Positions 14,371 through 23,555 of a stretch of 23,940 bases of DNA are shown here, in pieces (position 1 is the first letter of the stretch; the number at the start of each line of letters is the position of its first letter). The position numbers and the translations under genes are program-made. This stretch comes from an uncultured Muribaculaceae bacterium. Its GTDB lineage: Bacteria > Bacteroidota > Bacteroidia > Bacteroidales > Muribaculaceae. The DNA lies in the NCBI GenBank assembly GCA_934667475.1, contig CAKUMB010000020.1, positions 1 through 23,940 on the forward strand, read 5' to 3'. The notes under the pieces were generated by a model. The model searched no databases. It was not told where the DNA came from and saw only the letters and a list, made by a program, of their open reading frames with translations.

Positions 14371-16923
14371 CTATTGTTTGTTAGAAAACATCATGTCGGC
14401 CTGCATGGGGTCGATTAGCACCTTGCGCGGCTTGCCGCCCTGTGCGGCACCTACGATGCCCGCCGACTCCATCTGATCCATTATGCGGCCTGCGCGGTTA
14501 TAGCCAATCTGGTAGCGGCGCTGCAGCGACGAGGTAGAGGCCGTGTCGCCCTGCACAATCCACTTCACAGCCTCCTCAAACAGCGGGTCGCGGTCGGTGG
14601 CGTTGCCGCCGCCCGAAGCGCCGTCGGAGTCAGAATCGGAGTGGAACTCAGGCAGCATGAAGGGTTCCTCGTGGTTGATGTTCTTGTCGGCGTCTTCCTG
14701 CTCCTTGATGTAGTTGCAAATGCGCTCCACGTCGGGGGTGTCGACCAGCGGGCACTGCAGGCGGGTGATTTCGCCGTTGGCCGAGAACAGCATGTCGCCG
14801 CGGCCAATGAGCCGCTGAGCTCCGGGGCGGTCGATGATGATGCGGCTGTCGACGCCCTGCGTCACACGGAAGGCTATGCGGCCGGGGAAGTTGGCCTTGA
14901 TGAGGCCCGTGATGACGTTAGACGACGGGCGCTGGGTGGCGATAATCATGTGGATGCCCACCGCGCGGGCCTTTTGGGCAATGCGCACTATGGGAGTCTC
15001 CACCTCCTTGCCAGCCGTCATTATGAGGTCGGCAAACTCGTCGACTATCACCACTATGTAGGGCATATACTTGTAGTATTCGCCGCTTGAGTCTTTTTCG
15101 TTGCGCAGGCCGCCGCGCCACTTGGCGTTGTAGTCTTCCACCTTGCGCACCTTCACCTCCTCGAGCACCTGATAGCGGTTTTCCATTTCCTGCACCACCG
15201 AGTTGAGGGTGAGCACCACCTTGTCGGTGTCGGTGACTATGCAGCGGTCCTCACCGGGCACCTTGGCAAAGAAGTATTTCTCGAGGTCGGCATACAGGCT
15301 GAACTCCACCTTCTTTGGGTCGACGAGCACAAACTTGAGTTCAGACGGTCCCTTTTTGTAGAGAAGCGACGTGATGATGGCATTAAGGCCCACCGACTTA
15401 CCCTGACCGGTGGCGCCGGCCACCAGCAAGTGGGGCATCTTGGTGAGGTCGGCCACAAACACCTCGTTGCTCACCGTGCAGCCAAGCACCATGGGCAGCG
15501 CTGCGTGCGAGTCCTGGAATGCCTTTGAGCGCAGCACCTCGTACATGGGCACCACCTGCGGGTCGCGGTTGGGCACCTCGATGCCAATGGTGCCGCGGCC
15601 CGGCATGGGTGCTATTATGCGTATGCCCAGGGCGGCGAGGCTCATGGCGATGTCGTCTTCCAGGCCGCGGATTTTGGAGATGCGCACGCCATCTTGCGGC
15701 ACTATCTCGAACAGCGTGACAGTGGGGCCCACATGCACCTCGATGTTCTTAATCTCAATGCCATAGTTGCGCAGCGTGTCGGTGATGCGGCGCTTGTTGC
15801 TCTCCTGCTCCTCCACATCCACGCGGTCGGTGCGCATCTCGATTTTCTGCAGCAGGTCGAGCGTGGGGAATCGGTAGTCGGCATATTCGTATGTGGGGTC
15901 GTTGAAACGGTCGCCGCTGGGATGGTTGGTTTTGGCGAAGTCCTTCATCTGCTCGGCCTCGCCGGCAGGCTCCTCGGCAATTGGCTCGGGCTTGGCAGGC
16001 TCGGGCACTACATGGGGCCGGCGCTTCGGCTGCCCGACAGTGGCGGCCGGTGTCTGAGCCGCAGCATGGTCGAGCGGCGCGGGCTGAGGCTGGGGCGCTG
16101 CAGGCGGCACGGGCTTACGCTTGGCGCTGGTCTTGTGGCTGTCGCCGAGAAACGTCTTCATGCCTTGCTGCTGGCTTTCGTCGGAGGCACTGTCGTGCAG
16201 GCGCTCGTTGATTTTTTTCAGACGATTGCGCGCGCTGAAGTAGATGAGGCTGATGGTGTTGTAGCACAGCAGCACCCACACAAGGGCAATAATCATGTTG
16301 ACGGCATACATGCCATACACGCCCACCAGCCGCTCGAGCCACAAGTTGGCAAAATAGCCAAACGCGCCGCCCAGCTGGAAGAAAGTGACCGGAATGTCTT
16401 TAGTGAACACGCCCACCAGCATCGAGCAGGCAAATGTGCCGTAGAGGCACAGCAGCGTGTAGGAGAAAAAGAACACGCGCTTGCCCTGGCGCAGCAGGCG
16501 CACGGCTATGGTGATGAACCACAGCACCATGATGAAGGCTGCCACGCCCACGCCCTGCGATATGAAAAACTCCGACACCGAAGCGCCAACCACGGCTCCG
16601 GCATTGTGTATTTGCGATGCGTCGGCGGCGTTCTGCATCACCCCATACTGTGCCACGCGGCTCTGGTCGGCCTCCCCGGCCGAGAGAAACATGTAGCTGA
16701 AAAACGACAGGAAAAAGTATATGCCCGCCAGCAGCATGGTCACGCCCGCGGCCAGCCGCGTGCGGTAGCTGCCAAAGAAGGCCGCCAAGCGCTGCCACAC
16801 AGTGGTGTTGGCAGCCTTGCGCTCTTCTTCAAGGCGTTTTTTGCGCTTATACTCTTCGCTCTCGGTGAGACCCGATGTGTCGGGGGTGAAGTCGTGTAGT
16901 TCCTTGTCTTTATCCTGTTTCAT
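14371..16923 (-). CDS. ftsK: DNA translocase FtsK
   Basis: FtsK anchors at the division septum and pumps DNA so that chromosome dimers are resolved and the terminus cleared. Four membrane helices are visible at about 57-80, 124-144, 150-172 and 205-230. A Pro/Ala/Gln-rich linker (about 245-330) follows, much shorter than in E. coli FtsK. The motor domain contains Walker A GATGQGKS (503-510), Walker B VVIVDEFADL (624-633) and ATQRPS (662-667). The C-terminal gamma winged helix (about 780-840; YQIGYNRAGRIMDQME) reads the polar DNA motifs. It heads the ftsK-lolA-trxB operon. A -7-like sequence with one mismatch lies at 16971-16978. Confidence 0.97.
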   Translation of the reverse strand: MKQDKDKELHDFTPDTSGLTESEEYKRKKRLEEERKAANTTVWQRLAAFFGSYRTRLAAGVTMLLAGIYFFLSFFSYMFLSAGEADQSRVAQYGVMQNAADASQIHNAGAVVGASVSEFFISQGVGVAAFIMVLWFITIAVRLLRQGKRVFFFSYTLLCLYGTFACSMLVGVFTKDIPVTFFQLGGAFGYFANLWLERLVGVYGMYAVNMIIALVWVLLCYNTISLIYFSARNRLKKINERLHDSASDESQQQGMKTFLGDSHKTSAKRKPVPPAAPQPQPAPLDHAAAQTPAATVGQPKRRPHVVPEPAKPEPIAEEPAGEAEQMKDFAKTNHPSGDRFNDPTYEYADYRFPTLDLLQKIEMRTDRVDVEEQESNKRRITDTLRNYGIEIKNIEVHVGPTVTLFEIVPQDGVRISKIRGLEDDIAMSLAALGIRIIAPMPGRGTIGIEVPNRDPQVVPMYEVLRSKAFQDSHAALPMVLGCTVSNEVFVADLTKMPHLLVAGATGQGKSVGLNAIITSLLYKKGPSELKFVLVDPKKVEFSLYADLEKYFFAKVPGEDRCIVTDTDKVVLTLNSVVQEMENRYQVLEEVKVRKVEDYNAKWRGGLRNEKDSSGEYYKYMPYIVVIVDEFADLIMTAGKEVETPIVRIAQKARAVGIHMIIATQRPSSNVITGLIKANFPGRIAFRVTQGVDSRIIIDRPGAQRLIGRGDMLFSANGEITRLQCPLVDTPDVERICNYIKEQEDADKNINHEEPFMLPEFHSDSDSDGASGGGNATDRDPLFEEAVKWIVQGDTASTSSLQRRYQIGYNRAGRIMDQMESAGIVGAAQGGKPRKVLIDPMQADMMFSNKQ

Positions 16924-16970
16924 GATCTAAAAAATTCTGCCTTCAGGCGCCATGGGCGCAAACTGGAGTG

Positions 16971-16978
16971 TAAAGGTA
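16971..16978 (-). promoter_or_regulatory. Possible -7 element for ftsK
   Basis: The minus strand reads TACCTTTA, one mismatch from TAnnTTTG, about 48 bases before the ftsK start. No good -33 box is visible, so support is weak. Confidence 0.35.
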
Positions 16979-17004
16979 ACGATTTTAATCGGGTTACAGA
17001 AACA

Positions 17005-17068
17005 ATTGCAGCCCGTAATGCCAGATTAAAATTCCGCTATGCTGCAATGCAATTAAACTTTAAAGTTT
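17005..17068. repeat. Inverted repeats and AT palindrome between the nuclease gene and ftsK
   Basis: ATTGCAGC (17005-17012) and GCTGCAAT (17041-17048) are inverted copies 28 bases apart. AAACTTTAAAGTTT (17055-17068) is a perfect 14-base palindrome immediately after the nuclease stop codon. On the minus strand they could mark the 3' end of the nuclease transcript, but no proper T run follows. Confidence 0.5.
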
Positions 17069-17071
17069 ATA

Positions 17072-18709
17072 TTATTTGTCGACCGGCGCTATTTTATTCT
17101 TTTCCATAAATTCAATTAACTTTGGAACATCTGAGTACATGTTACTCAAGAATTCATGCAATTCTTCATCGGTCATCTCTGCAATTGTTTTTTTCTCTGT
17201 TATTTTCTTTCGATAATAAATGACATTGTCAATCTTTGATACGCCAATCTCGCAGCCTTCCTCTGCCTGGGCCGCATTTTGTAGCAAAGCATCCATTTTA
17301 CACGCCAAATCTCCGTCCTCGATATGAACAACGAACACATATTCTGTTTTACCAGTACCAATTAAGCGCTTATAGTCAAGTGGAATCCACTCAAAATGGA
17401 TTTGCCAGAATTCATTGCCCCAATCATTAACAAGAATTTGATAGAATTCATCCGAGATTTTATTATTTAGATTGAACGTTCTATCAGGGCAAATATCACT
17501 GAGAACGTGCAGTGTGGCATTTTCAAACTTTGCCACCACAGGCTTCTCAACATCTGCACGTAACGTGTCAACTATGTTTTGCAACCCTGCAAGGTCCTTA
17601 GAGAAATCACCCATAAGAGAATGCTTCTCAAGCATATTCATATTATCAGTAACTCCTATTGACTGATACACTTTATTTTTCATCTGGTTAAGAAGTTGGA
17701 ATTGAGATGATCTTATGCCAAACAGTCCCTCCAGATGATCAGCATATTGCTTTAATGCACTTATAAGCCAATCCTCTTTTAACTTGCAGTTGGGCAGAAT
17801 TGATGTTTTCAACCAAGGCAATATGTGGTTGCGGTAATCCAACGCAATAAACCTGTCGCACAGAATGCTCTTGGCTTTTCCCGTTAAGCTGCACTCACCA
17901 ACGACCTTGCTTCCGTCCATTGTGAGATATATGACCCAAATTTTGTCTTTGGGTATTCCATTGTCAATTTCCGTATCCACATACCGCTCTATCTGCTTGT
18001 CTTGGTCTACCGCATTATGGATTTTATTTTCCACAATAACCGCAAACTTACCGGGGCACTCGATGAGACAATCAATAAAATCCCTGTTGAAATAAACTGA
18101 TGAGCTATTCACATCCCTTTCTGCCTCATTGAAGTCTGGGAGCAAATTCAGAAACGACTTTAAAATGACACGCTGGCCATCAGTTTGGTAATCAAGCAAC
18201 CTTGTTAAGATTCTTGTATGCGCATTCTCATCGGCATGAAGTTCATCAATCACATTTATATGGAATGGCTGACTCTTTTTCTCCTCCTCATAAAACGCCA
18301 CCAAATCTTTTGCCAACTTGATTTTTTCTGTTTCCATATCCATATATTTCGACATCACAGGGGTTACAATACTTTGCAATGCGATAATTGCATGGCCGAG
18401 ATCAGTCACATTGCCCCAGCCCTTCACTCCACGGCACAGCCTATATGCAAAGACGCAGAAACTTCTTTTTTCACATTTACAACTGACTTCAGTTTCCGGA
18501 AGGTGCTTTTCTAAAAAACCTCGCAGCTCAGCATAATTGTCACTGCTGCTTTCGATGTGCAATTCTATATGGCCATCATATAGTTCATAGTGGATTGCAT
18601 TAATGGGTAAATCAGCTACAGGCAGCTGCACATTGTTTGACAGATTAAATGATTCAGGCATTCCGAGCATAGCCTTCAATTTCAATTTCTTATCGTCTGT
18701 AATTTTCAT
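17072..18709 (-). CDS. PD-(D/E)XK nuclease superfamily protein, orphan, low GC (545 aa)
   Basis: The core (about 145-330) matches the PDDEXK_4 family pattern. It has a helix with E161 in ADENAHTRILTRLL, D213 in RDFIDCLIE, the E227-x-K229 pair in IVENK, and a following glutamine helix (DKQIERY, 237-243). These are the expected metal-binding and catalytic residues, so the nuclease is probably active. The N-terminal 140 residues and the C-terminal part (about 340-545) are not recognised; the latter includes FWQIHFEWIPLDY, which may bind a partner. A 60-base row counted by hand is 40% GC, against 67% for a row in ftsK. It starts 54 bases after the trkH stop on the same strand with no clear promoter, so read-through is possible. 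No methylase or other partner is adjacent. Defence or mobile-element origin is inference. Confidence 0.85.
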   Translation of the reverse strand: MKITDDKKLKLKAMLGMPESFNLSNNVQLPVADLPINAIHYELYDGHIELHIESSSDNYAELRGFLEKHLPETEVSCKCEKRSFCVFAYRLCRGVKGWGNVTDLGHAIIALQSIVTPVMSKYMDMETEKIKLAKDLVAFYEEEKKSQPFHINVIDELHADENAHTRILTRLLDYQTDGQRVILKSFLNLLPDFNEAERDVNSSSVYFNRDFIDCLIECPGKFAVIVENKIHNAVDQDKQIERYVDTEIDNGIPKDKIWVIYLTMDGSKVVGECSLTGKAKSILCDRFIALDYRNHILPWLKTSILPNCKLKEDWLISALKQYADHLEGLFGIRSSQFQLLNQMKNKVYQSIGVTDNMNMLEKHSLMGDFSKDLAGLQNIVDTLRADVEKPVVAKFENATLHVLSDICPDRTFNLNNKISDEFYQILVNDWGNEFWQIHFEWIPLDYKRLIGTGKTEYVFVVHIEDGDLACKMDALLQNAAQAEEGCEIGVSKIDNVIYYRKKITEKKTIAEMTDEELHEFLSNMYSDVPKLIEFMEKNKIAPVDK

Positions 18710-18763
18710 ATATTATCTTTAATTATTATGCGTGAGCACGTTGTATTGGCAGTAAAAAATGAA

Positions 18764-20248
18764 TTACTCTTTGACCCAGAAGTCGCGGGTGAAGACCACC
18801 AGCACGGTGAACAGCTCGAGGCGGCCTATGAGCATCTCAAACACCAGCAGCCACTTGCCCAGACAGGGCACGTTGGCAAACGAGCCGTTGATGCCCGTCA
18901 CGCCGTAGCCCATGCCTATGTTGCTGATGGCCGACATGCTGGTGAAGAGGGAGTCGAATATGGGCATGCCCATTAAGACCAGCAGCAGGGCACTCACCAC
19001 TATTATGAGCACGAAAATGGCCAGAAAGGCCACGCACTTGGCCGCCACGTCGTGCGAGATGGCGCGGTTGTCGACCCACACGCTGCGCACCGAGTTGGGG
19101 TGCAGCACGCGGTAGAACTCATTTTTGGTGTTTTTCAGCATCACTATCATTCGGTCGATTTTGGCACCGCCGGCCGTTGAGCCTGCCATGCCACCGAAAA
19201 ACATGACCACCATCAGCAGAAACGAGATGAACTCGCCCGACTGCTCGTAGTTGATGGTGGAGAAGCCCGTGGAGGTGATGGCCGACACAGTGTCGAAGGT
19301 GGCCAGCATCACGCGGTCGAGCCACGTGGGGCAGAAGCCCTCATAGGCCATGCGGGCAATGATGATGACCGAGGAGCCGATCACCACCCAGGTGTACCAC
19401 TTGAATGTGTCGCTGCGGCGCAGGGGCTTGAAGTCGCCGCAGGCGGCGGCCCACAGCAGGGTGAAGTTGATGCCACCCAGGAACATGAACACCAGCACCA
19501 CGGCGTCGACGTAGTGGTTGCTCCAGTAGATGAGGCCGTTGTCCTTGGTCGAGAAGCCACCGGTGCTGACGGTGGCCAGCGTGTGGCACAGGGCGTCGAA
19601 CCAGCCCATGGGCGGAATCAGCAGCAGCGTCATGACCACGGTGAGCACTATGTATACGAGCCACAGGTCTTTGGCCGTCTGGCTGATGCGCGGGCGCATG
19701 CGCTCGTGGGTGATGCCGGTGACCTCGGCGTTGAACAGCGATATGCCGCCCTTGTAGTTGAGCATGGGCAGCACGGCGAGTGTGAACACGATGATACCCA
19801 TGCCGCCTATCCAGTGGGTGAGCGAGCGCCAAAAGAGGATGCCGTGAGGCAGATTGTCGATGTGCCGGATGACCGAGGCGCCCGTGGTGGTGAAGCCCGA
19901 CATGGTTTCGAAGTAGGCGTCGGTGACATTGGTGATGGAGCCGCTCAGCAAAAACGGCAGCATGCCGAAGGCTGAGAACAGCACCCACACTATGGCGGTG
20001 AGGAATATGCCCTCGCGCTTGCGCATGGTCATCGACGATGGGCGGATGCCGAAGGTCATGAGTGCACCGCAGACCGCGGTGACGGCGGCCGAGCAGGCAA
20101 ACTGCAGGGCGGTGGCCGTCTCGCTGAATATGAGCGACACCACGGCTGGCAGTGCCATGAATCCTGCCTCAATCATCAGCAGCCATCCCATGAAGCGCAG
20201 CACTATGGGGAAGTTGAAGCTTTGCGTTGTGATTTGCTTGTTGTGCAT
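18764..20248 (-). CDS. trkH: Trk potassium uptake protein TrkH
   Basis: This is the membrane subunit of the Trk potassium system. It has four repeated pore units with filter glycines in TTTGAS (120-125), STGGFS (228-233), TSTGFS (325-330) and SNIGMG (442-447), plus many membrane helices over its 494 aa, the normal length. HWIGGMGIIVF (145-155) and FFGGMAGSTAGG (350-361) are typical family stretches. It follows trkA by 12 bases in the same operon, so the channel and its regulatory subunit are made together. Confidence 0.97.
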   Translation of the reverse strand: MHNKQITTQSFNFPIVLRFMGWLLMIEAGFMALPAVVSLIFSETATALQFACSAAVTAVCGALMTFGIRPSSMTMRKREGIFLTAIVWVLFSAFGMLPFLLSGSITNVTDAYFETMSGFTTTGASVIRHIDNLPHGILFWRSLTHWIGGMGIIVFTLAVLPMLNYKGGISLFNAEVTGITHERMRPRISQTAKDLWLVYIVLTVVMTLLLIPPMGWFDALCHTLATVSTGGFSTKDNGLIYWSNHYVDAVVLVFMFLGGINFTLLWAAACGDFKPLRRSDTFKWYTWVVIGSSVIIIARMAYEGFCPTWLDRVMLATFDTVSAITSTGFSTINYEQSGEFISFLLMVVMFFGGMAGSTAGGAKIDRMIVMLKNTKNEFYRVLHPNSVRSVWVDNRAISHDVAAKCVAFLAIFVLIIVVSALLLVLMGMPIFDSLFTSMSAISNIGMGYGVTGINGSFANVPCLGKWLLVFEMLIGRLELFTVLVVFTRDFWVKE

Positions 20249-20260
20249 TGCAGAATGTGA

Positions 20261-21592
20261 TTAACCGAATATTTTTTCGATTTTGTGCAGCGAGCCCGAC
20301 AGGCAGAACACCACCACGCGGTCGCCCGCCTGCAGCTGCGTGTCGCCCTTGACGAGCATGCCCACGCCGTTGCGCGAGAGGCCGGCTATGGTCATGTCGC
20401 GGTTGAGCTTGAGATCTTTCACCTGCCCACGGGTGACCTTGGCGCCAGGCTTGATTTCGAGTTCGGCCACCTCGGCGTCGGCCAGTGCCAGACACTTGCT
20501 ATTGTCCACATCGCTGTCGAGCATGATTTGGAAGATGCGGCTTGAGGCCAGCAGCTTCTTGTTGATCACGGTGCCTATGTTGAGGCTCTCGGCCTCGGGG
20601 ATGAACTGGATGTTCTCGACCTCGGCTATGGTCTTGCGCACGCCGTGGTTCTTGGCCATGATGCAGCTGAGTATGTTGCTCTCGGAGTGCTCGGTGAGTG
20701 CGATGAACACATCGCAGTCGCCTATGCCCTCGTCCTCGATGACGTCGGTGTTGGTGGCGTCGCTGCACACCACATTGCAGTTGGGCAGCGTCTCGCTGAG
20801 CACGCGGCACCGCTCGGGGTCGCGGTCGAAGAGTTTGATTCGGGCCTTGTGGCCCAGCATCTTGGCCAACTGCACGGCTATGGGCGTGCCTCCCATCACC
20901 ATAAGGCGCTCCACACTGATGCGCCTCTTGCCGCAAATGTCGATTACGTCGTCGAGGTGGTCGCGCGTGGTGGAGATGTAGGCGATGTCGTTTTCGCTTA
21001 TCATGTCGTTGCCGCGTGGAATGATGATTTCGCGGTTGTGCTTGATGGCGCTCACGTGCAGAAAATTGCTCACGCCGCCAATTTCCTTGAATCGCTTGCC
21101 CACTATCTTGGCATTCTGGCGCAGCTTCACGCCCACCACTATCAGCTCACCGCCCAGCATCTCAAACCAGTTTCGAGCCCAAGTGTGCTTGAGGGCGCCC
21201 ATTATTTCGAGCCCGGCGAAATATTCTGGATATATGAGGTCGTCGACGCCCAGCTTGTGAAAGTAGTCGGCGTTGCGCTTGTTGAGGAATTCATCGTTGT
21301 CGATGCGCGCCACCGTCTTTTGCGCGCCCATGTCCTTGGCCATGGAGCACGATATGATGTTGCGCGTCTCGTGGGGGGTGACTGCAATGAAGAGGTCGGC
21401 CTCCCCCACCCTTGCGTTTTCAAGTGCCGAGAACGACACTGGGTCGCCAAGCATGGTCATCAGGTTGTAGGTGTCGAGGCTGGCCAGCTTGGCCTGGTCG
21501 TTGTCGATGACCACGATGTCCTGATTTTCGTTAGAGAGCATTTTGGCCAGGTGCGACCCCACCTCGCCGGCTCCCGCAATCACTATCTTCAT
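20261..21592 (-). CDS. trkA: Trk system potassium regulator TrkA (two RCK domains)
   Basis: This cytoplasmic NAD(H)/nucleotide-binding subunit gates TrkH. The first Rossmann fold opens MKIVIAGAGEVG (glycine motif 7-12) with acidic D30 ending strand 2. A TrkA-C domain follows at about 145-225. The second Rossmann fold begins RLMVMGGTPIAVQLAKML (229-246), with GGTPIA in place of a standard GxGxxG and D256 after strand 2. A second TrkA-C domain lies at about 365-440. The frame stays open to 21790, but those 66 extra residues lie over dxs and are Arg-rich nonsense. The start at 21592 overlaps the dxs stop as ATGA, giving translational coupling and a 443-aa protein of normal length. Confidence 0.95.
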   Translation of the reverse strand: MKIVIAGAGEVGSHLAKMLSNENQDIVVIDNDQAKLASLDTYNLMTMLGDPVSFSALENARVGEADLFIAVTPHETRNIISCSMAKDMGAQKTVARIDNDEFLNKRNADYFHKLGVDDLIYPEYFAGLEIMGALKHTWARNWFEMLGGELIVVGVKLRQNAKIVGKRFKEIGGVSNFLHVSAIKHNREIIIPRGNDMISENDIAYISTTRDHLDDVIDICGKRRISVERLMVMGGTPIAVQLAKMLGHKARIKLFDRDPERCRVLSETLPNCNVVCSDATNTDVIEDEGIGDCDVFIALTEHSESNILSCIMAKNHGVRKTIAEVENIQFIPEAESLNIGTVINKKLLASSRIFQIMLDSDVDNSKCLALADAEVAELEIKPGAKVTRGQVKDLKLNRDMTIAGLSRNGVGMLVKGDTQLQAGDRVVVFCLSGSLHKIEKIFG

Positions 21593-23526
21593 AACTCTTG
21601 ATTGTTTTCGTTGTTGAGCAGCCGCTGCACGCAGCGCACTATGCCGTCGGCGTCGAATCCGCACAGGGCCCGCAGCTGTGCCACGGTGCCCTGGTGCACA
21701 AACTCGTCGGGCATTCCCAGGCGCGTGAGGCGTGCCCGCGAGCCGTGGCATGCCATCCACTCGGCCACTGCCGAGCCGAGGCCGCCGCACACGGTGCCGT
21801 CTTCCACCGTGACCACATGGCTGAAGCCCGATGTGGCCTCGGCGAGTATCTGTTCGTCGATGGGCTTGAGGAATATCATATCGTAGTGGGCCACCTCGAT
21901 GCCCTGCGCCCGCAGCCGCTCAACGGCCAAGGCGGCCTCGTTGCCGATGTGGCCTATGCTGAGCAGGGCCACCCGGCCGTCGCCGTCGGCCAGCTTGCGC
22001 CCGCGGCCTATGGGCAGAGCCTGCATGGGGTTGCGCCAGTCGGTGAGCACACCGCGGCCGCGCGGATAGCGTATGGCCATGGGGCCGCAGTCGGCAGCCT
22101 GAGCGGTGTACATGAGATTGCGCAGGTAGTGCTCGTTGATGGGCGCACTCACCACCATGTTGGGGATGAGGCGCAGGTAGGCCAGGTCGAAGGCTCCGTG
22201 GTGGGTCACTCCGTCCTCGCCCACAAGGCCGGCGCGGTCGATGCAGAATGTGACGGGCAGCCGCTGTATGGCCACGTCGTGGATGATCTCGTCGAAGCCG
22301 CGCTGCAAAAACGAGCTGTAGATGCAGCAGTAGGGGTGCATGCCATCCTTGGCCAAACCGCCCGAGAATGTCACGGCGTGGCCCTCCGAAATGCCCACGT
22401 CGAAGGTGCGTTCGGGAAACTCGCGCTGCATCATCGACATCGAAGTGCCGCTGGGCATGGCTGCCGTGATGCCAACTACGCGGTCGTTGGCCTTGGCCAG
22501 TTCCACCAGCGTGTGTCCAAACACATCCTGGTATTTTGGCGGCTTGCCATCGCTGCTTTCGGTGAGGCGCCGGCCCGTGGCCTCATCGTAGCGGCCCGGG
22601 GCGTGCCATGTGGCGGGGTCTTGCTCGGCAGGGGCGTAGCCCTTGCCCTTGCGCGTGTGCAGGTGCACAATTTTAGGCCCGCTCATGTCCTTAATGTCGC
22701 GGAACAGCTTCACCAGCTTCACCACATCGTGGCCGTCAAAGGGGCCGAAGTAGCGTATGTTCAGACCCTCGAATATGTTTTGCTGCCCTGTGAGCAGCGA
22801 CTTCATAGCGTTGTTGAAGCGCAGCAGCGCGCCCTTGCGGCTGTCGTCAATCACCTTGTGGCGGCGCAGAAACTGGTAGACGCGGTAGCGGGCGTTGTTG
22901 TAGCGTGGAGAGGTGGTGAGGTCGGTCATATACTCGCCCAAGGCGCCCACGTTGGCGTCAATCGACATGTCGTTGTCGTTGAGCACAATCATCAGATTGT
23001 TTTTGTGAATCGAAGCGTTGTTGAGGCCCTCAAATGCCAGGCCGCCGCTTATCGAGGCGTCGCCTATCACAGCCACCACCTTGCGCTCGGGGCAGTGCTC
23101 GAGCTCGGCGGCAATCGACATGCCCAGTGCGGCCGATATGGAATTGGAGGCGTGGCCTGCAGTGAAGGTGTCGTAGGGGCTCTCGTCGGGGTTGGGAAAT
23201 CCGCTGAGCCCGCCCATCTTGCGGTTTTGGCAAAAGCGGTCGCGGCGCCCGGTGAGCACCTTGTGGGCATAGGCCTGATGGCCCACGTCCCACACTATGC
23301 GGTCGTCGGGAGTGTTGAACACATAGTGCAGCGCCACATTTATCTCAACCGCACCCATGCTCGAGGCAAAGTGGCCCGGGTTGGACGCAAGTTGGTGAAT
23401 CAGAAATCCGCGCATCTGGCTGCACACCTCGGGCAGCTGCTCCACAGGCAGCCGCTTGAGGTCGGCGGGCGAATTTATGCTTGCAAGCAGCGGAAAGTGC
23501 TGCTCGGTGTATTCTTTGTCTGACAT
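21589..23526 (-). CDS. dxs: 1-deoxy-D-xylulose-5-phosphate synthase
   Basis: This thiamine-diphosphate enzyme condenses pyruvate and glyceraldehyde 3-phosphate in the first step of the MEP isoprenoid pathway. H51 lies in GHFASSMG and H83 in DVGHQAY. The ThDP/Mg motif is GDASISGG (155-162) continuing to NDNDMSID (183-190). The catalytic glutamate is E380 in VGISEGHAVTFSGG. DRAGLVGEDGVTHHG (429-443) includes the substrate-binding His. Its 645 aa is slightly longer than E. coli (620). It is preceded by a 58-aa membrane protein gene (29-base gap) and overlaps trkA by four bases. Isoprenoids feed undecaprenyl phosphate, the lipid used by the sugar transferase in this window. Confidence 0.97.
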   Translation of the reverse strand: MSDKEYTEQHFPLLASINSPADLKRLPVEQLPEVCSQMRGFLIHQLASNPGHFASSMGAVEINVALHYVFNTPDDRIVWDVGHQAYAHKVLTGRRDRFCQNRKMGGLSGFPNPDESPYDTFTAGHASNSISAALGMSIAAELEHCPERKVVAVIGDASISGGLAFEGLNNASIHKNNLMIVLNDNDMSIDANVGALGEYMTDLTTSPRYNNARYRVYQFLRRHKVIDDSRKGALLRFNNAMKSLLTGQQNIFEGLNIRYFGPFDGHDVVKLVKLFRDIKDMSGPKIVHLHTRKGKGYAPAEQDPATWHAPGRYDEATGRRLTESSDGKPPKYQDVFGHTLVELAKANDRVVGITAAMPSGTSMSMMQREFPERTFDVGISEGHAVTFSGGLAKDGMHPYCCIYSSFLQRGFDEIIHDVAIQRLPVTFCIDRAGLVGEDGVTHHGAFDLAYLRLIPNMVVSAPINEHYLRNLMYTAQAADCGPMAIRYPRGRGVLTDWRNPMQALPIGRGRKLADGDGRVALLSIGHIGNEAALAVERLRAQGIEVAHYDMIFLKPIDEQILAEATSGFSHVVTVEDGTVCGGLGSAVAEWMACHGSRARLTRLGMPDEFVHQGTVAQLRALCGFDADGIVRCVQRLLNNENNQEL

Positions 23527-23555
23527 AGCTCTCTATAGTCTGTATACTCTCTCAG

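Noticed and set aside
15694..16899. A 401-codon plus-strand frame opposite ftsK
   Set aside because: It is an antisense shadow of a clear ftsK; no signal, domain or promoter supports it.
21593..21790. A 66-residue N-terminal extension of TrkA
   Set aside because: The extension lies in the dxs coding sequence in another frame and is Arg/Ala/Gly-rich. The ATGA overlap and the start of the Rossmann fold fix the start at 21592.
21598..23523. A 641-codon open frame on the plus strand opposite dxs
   Set aside because: It covers almost exactly the dxs gene and reads as low-information His/Val/Ala-rich sequence without motifs.
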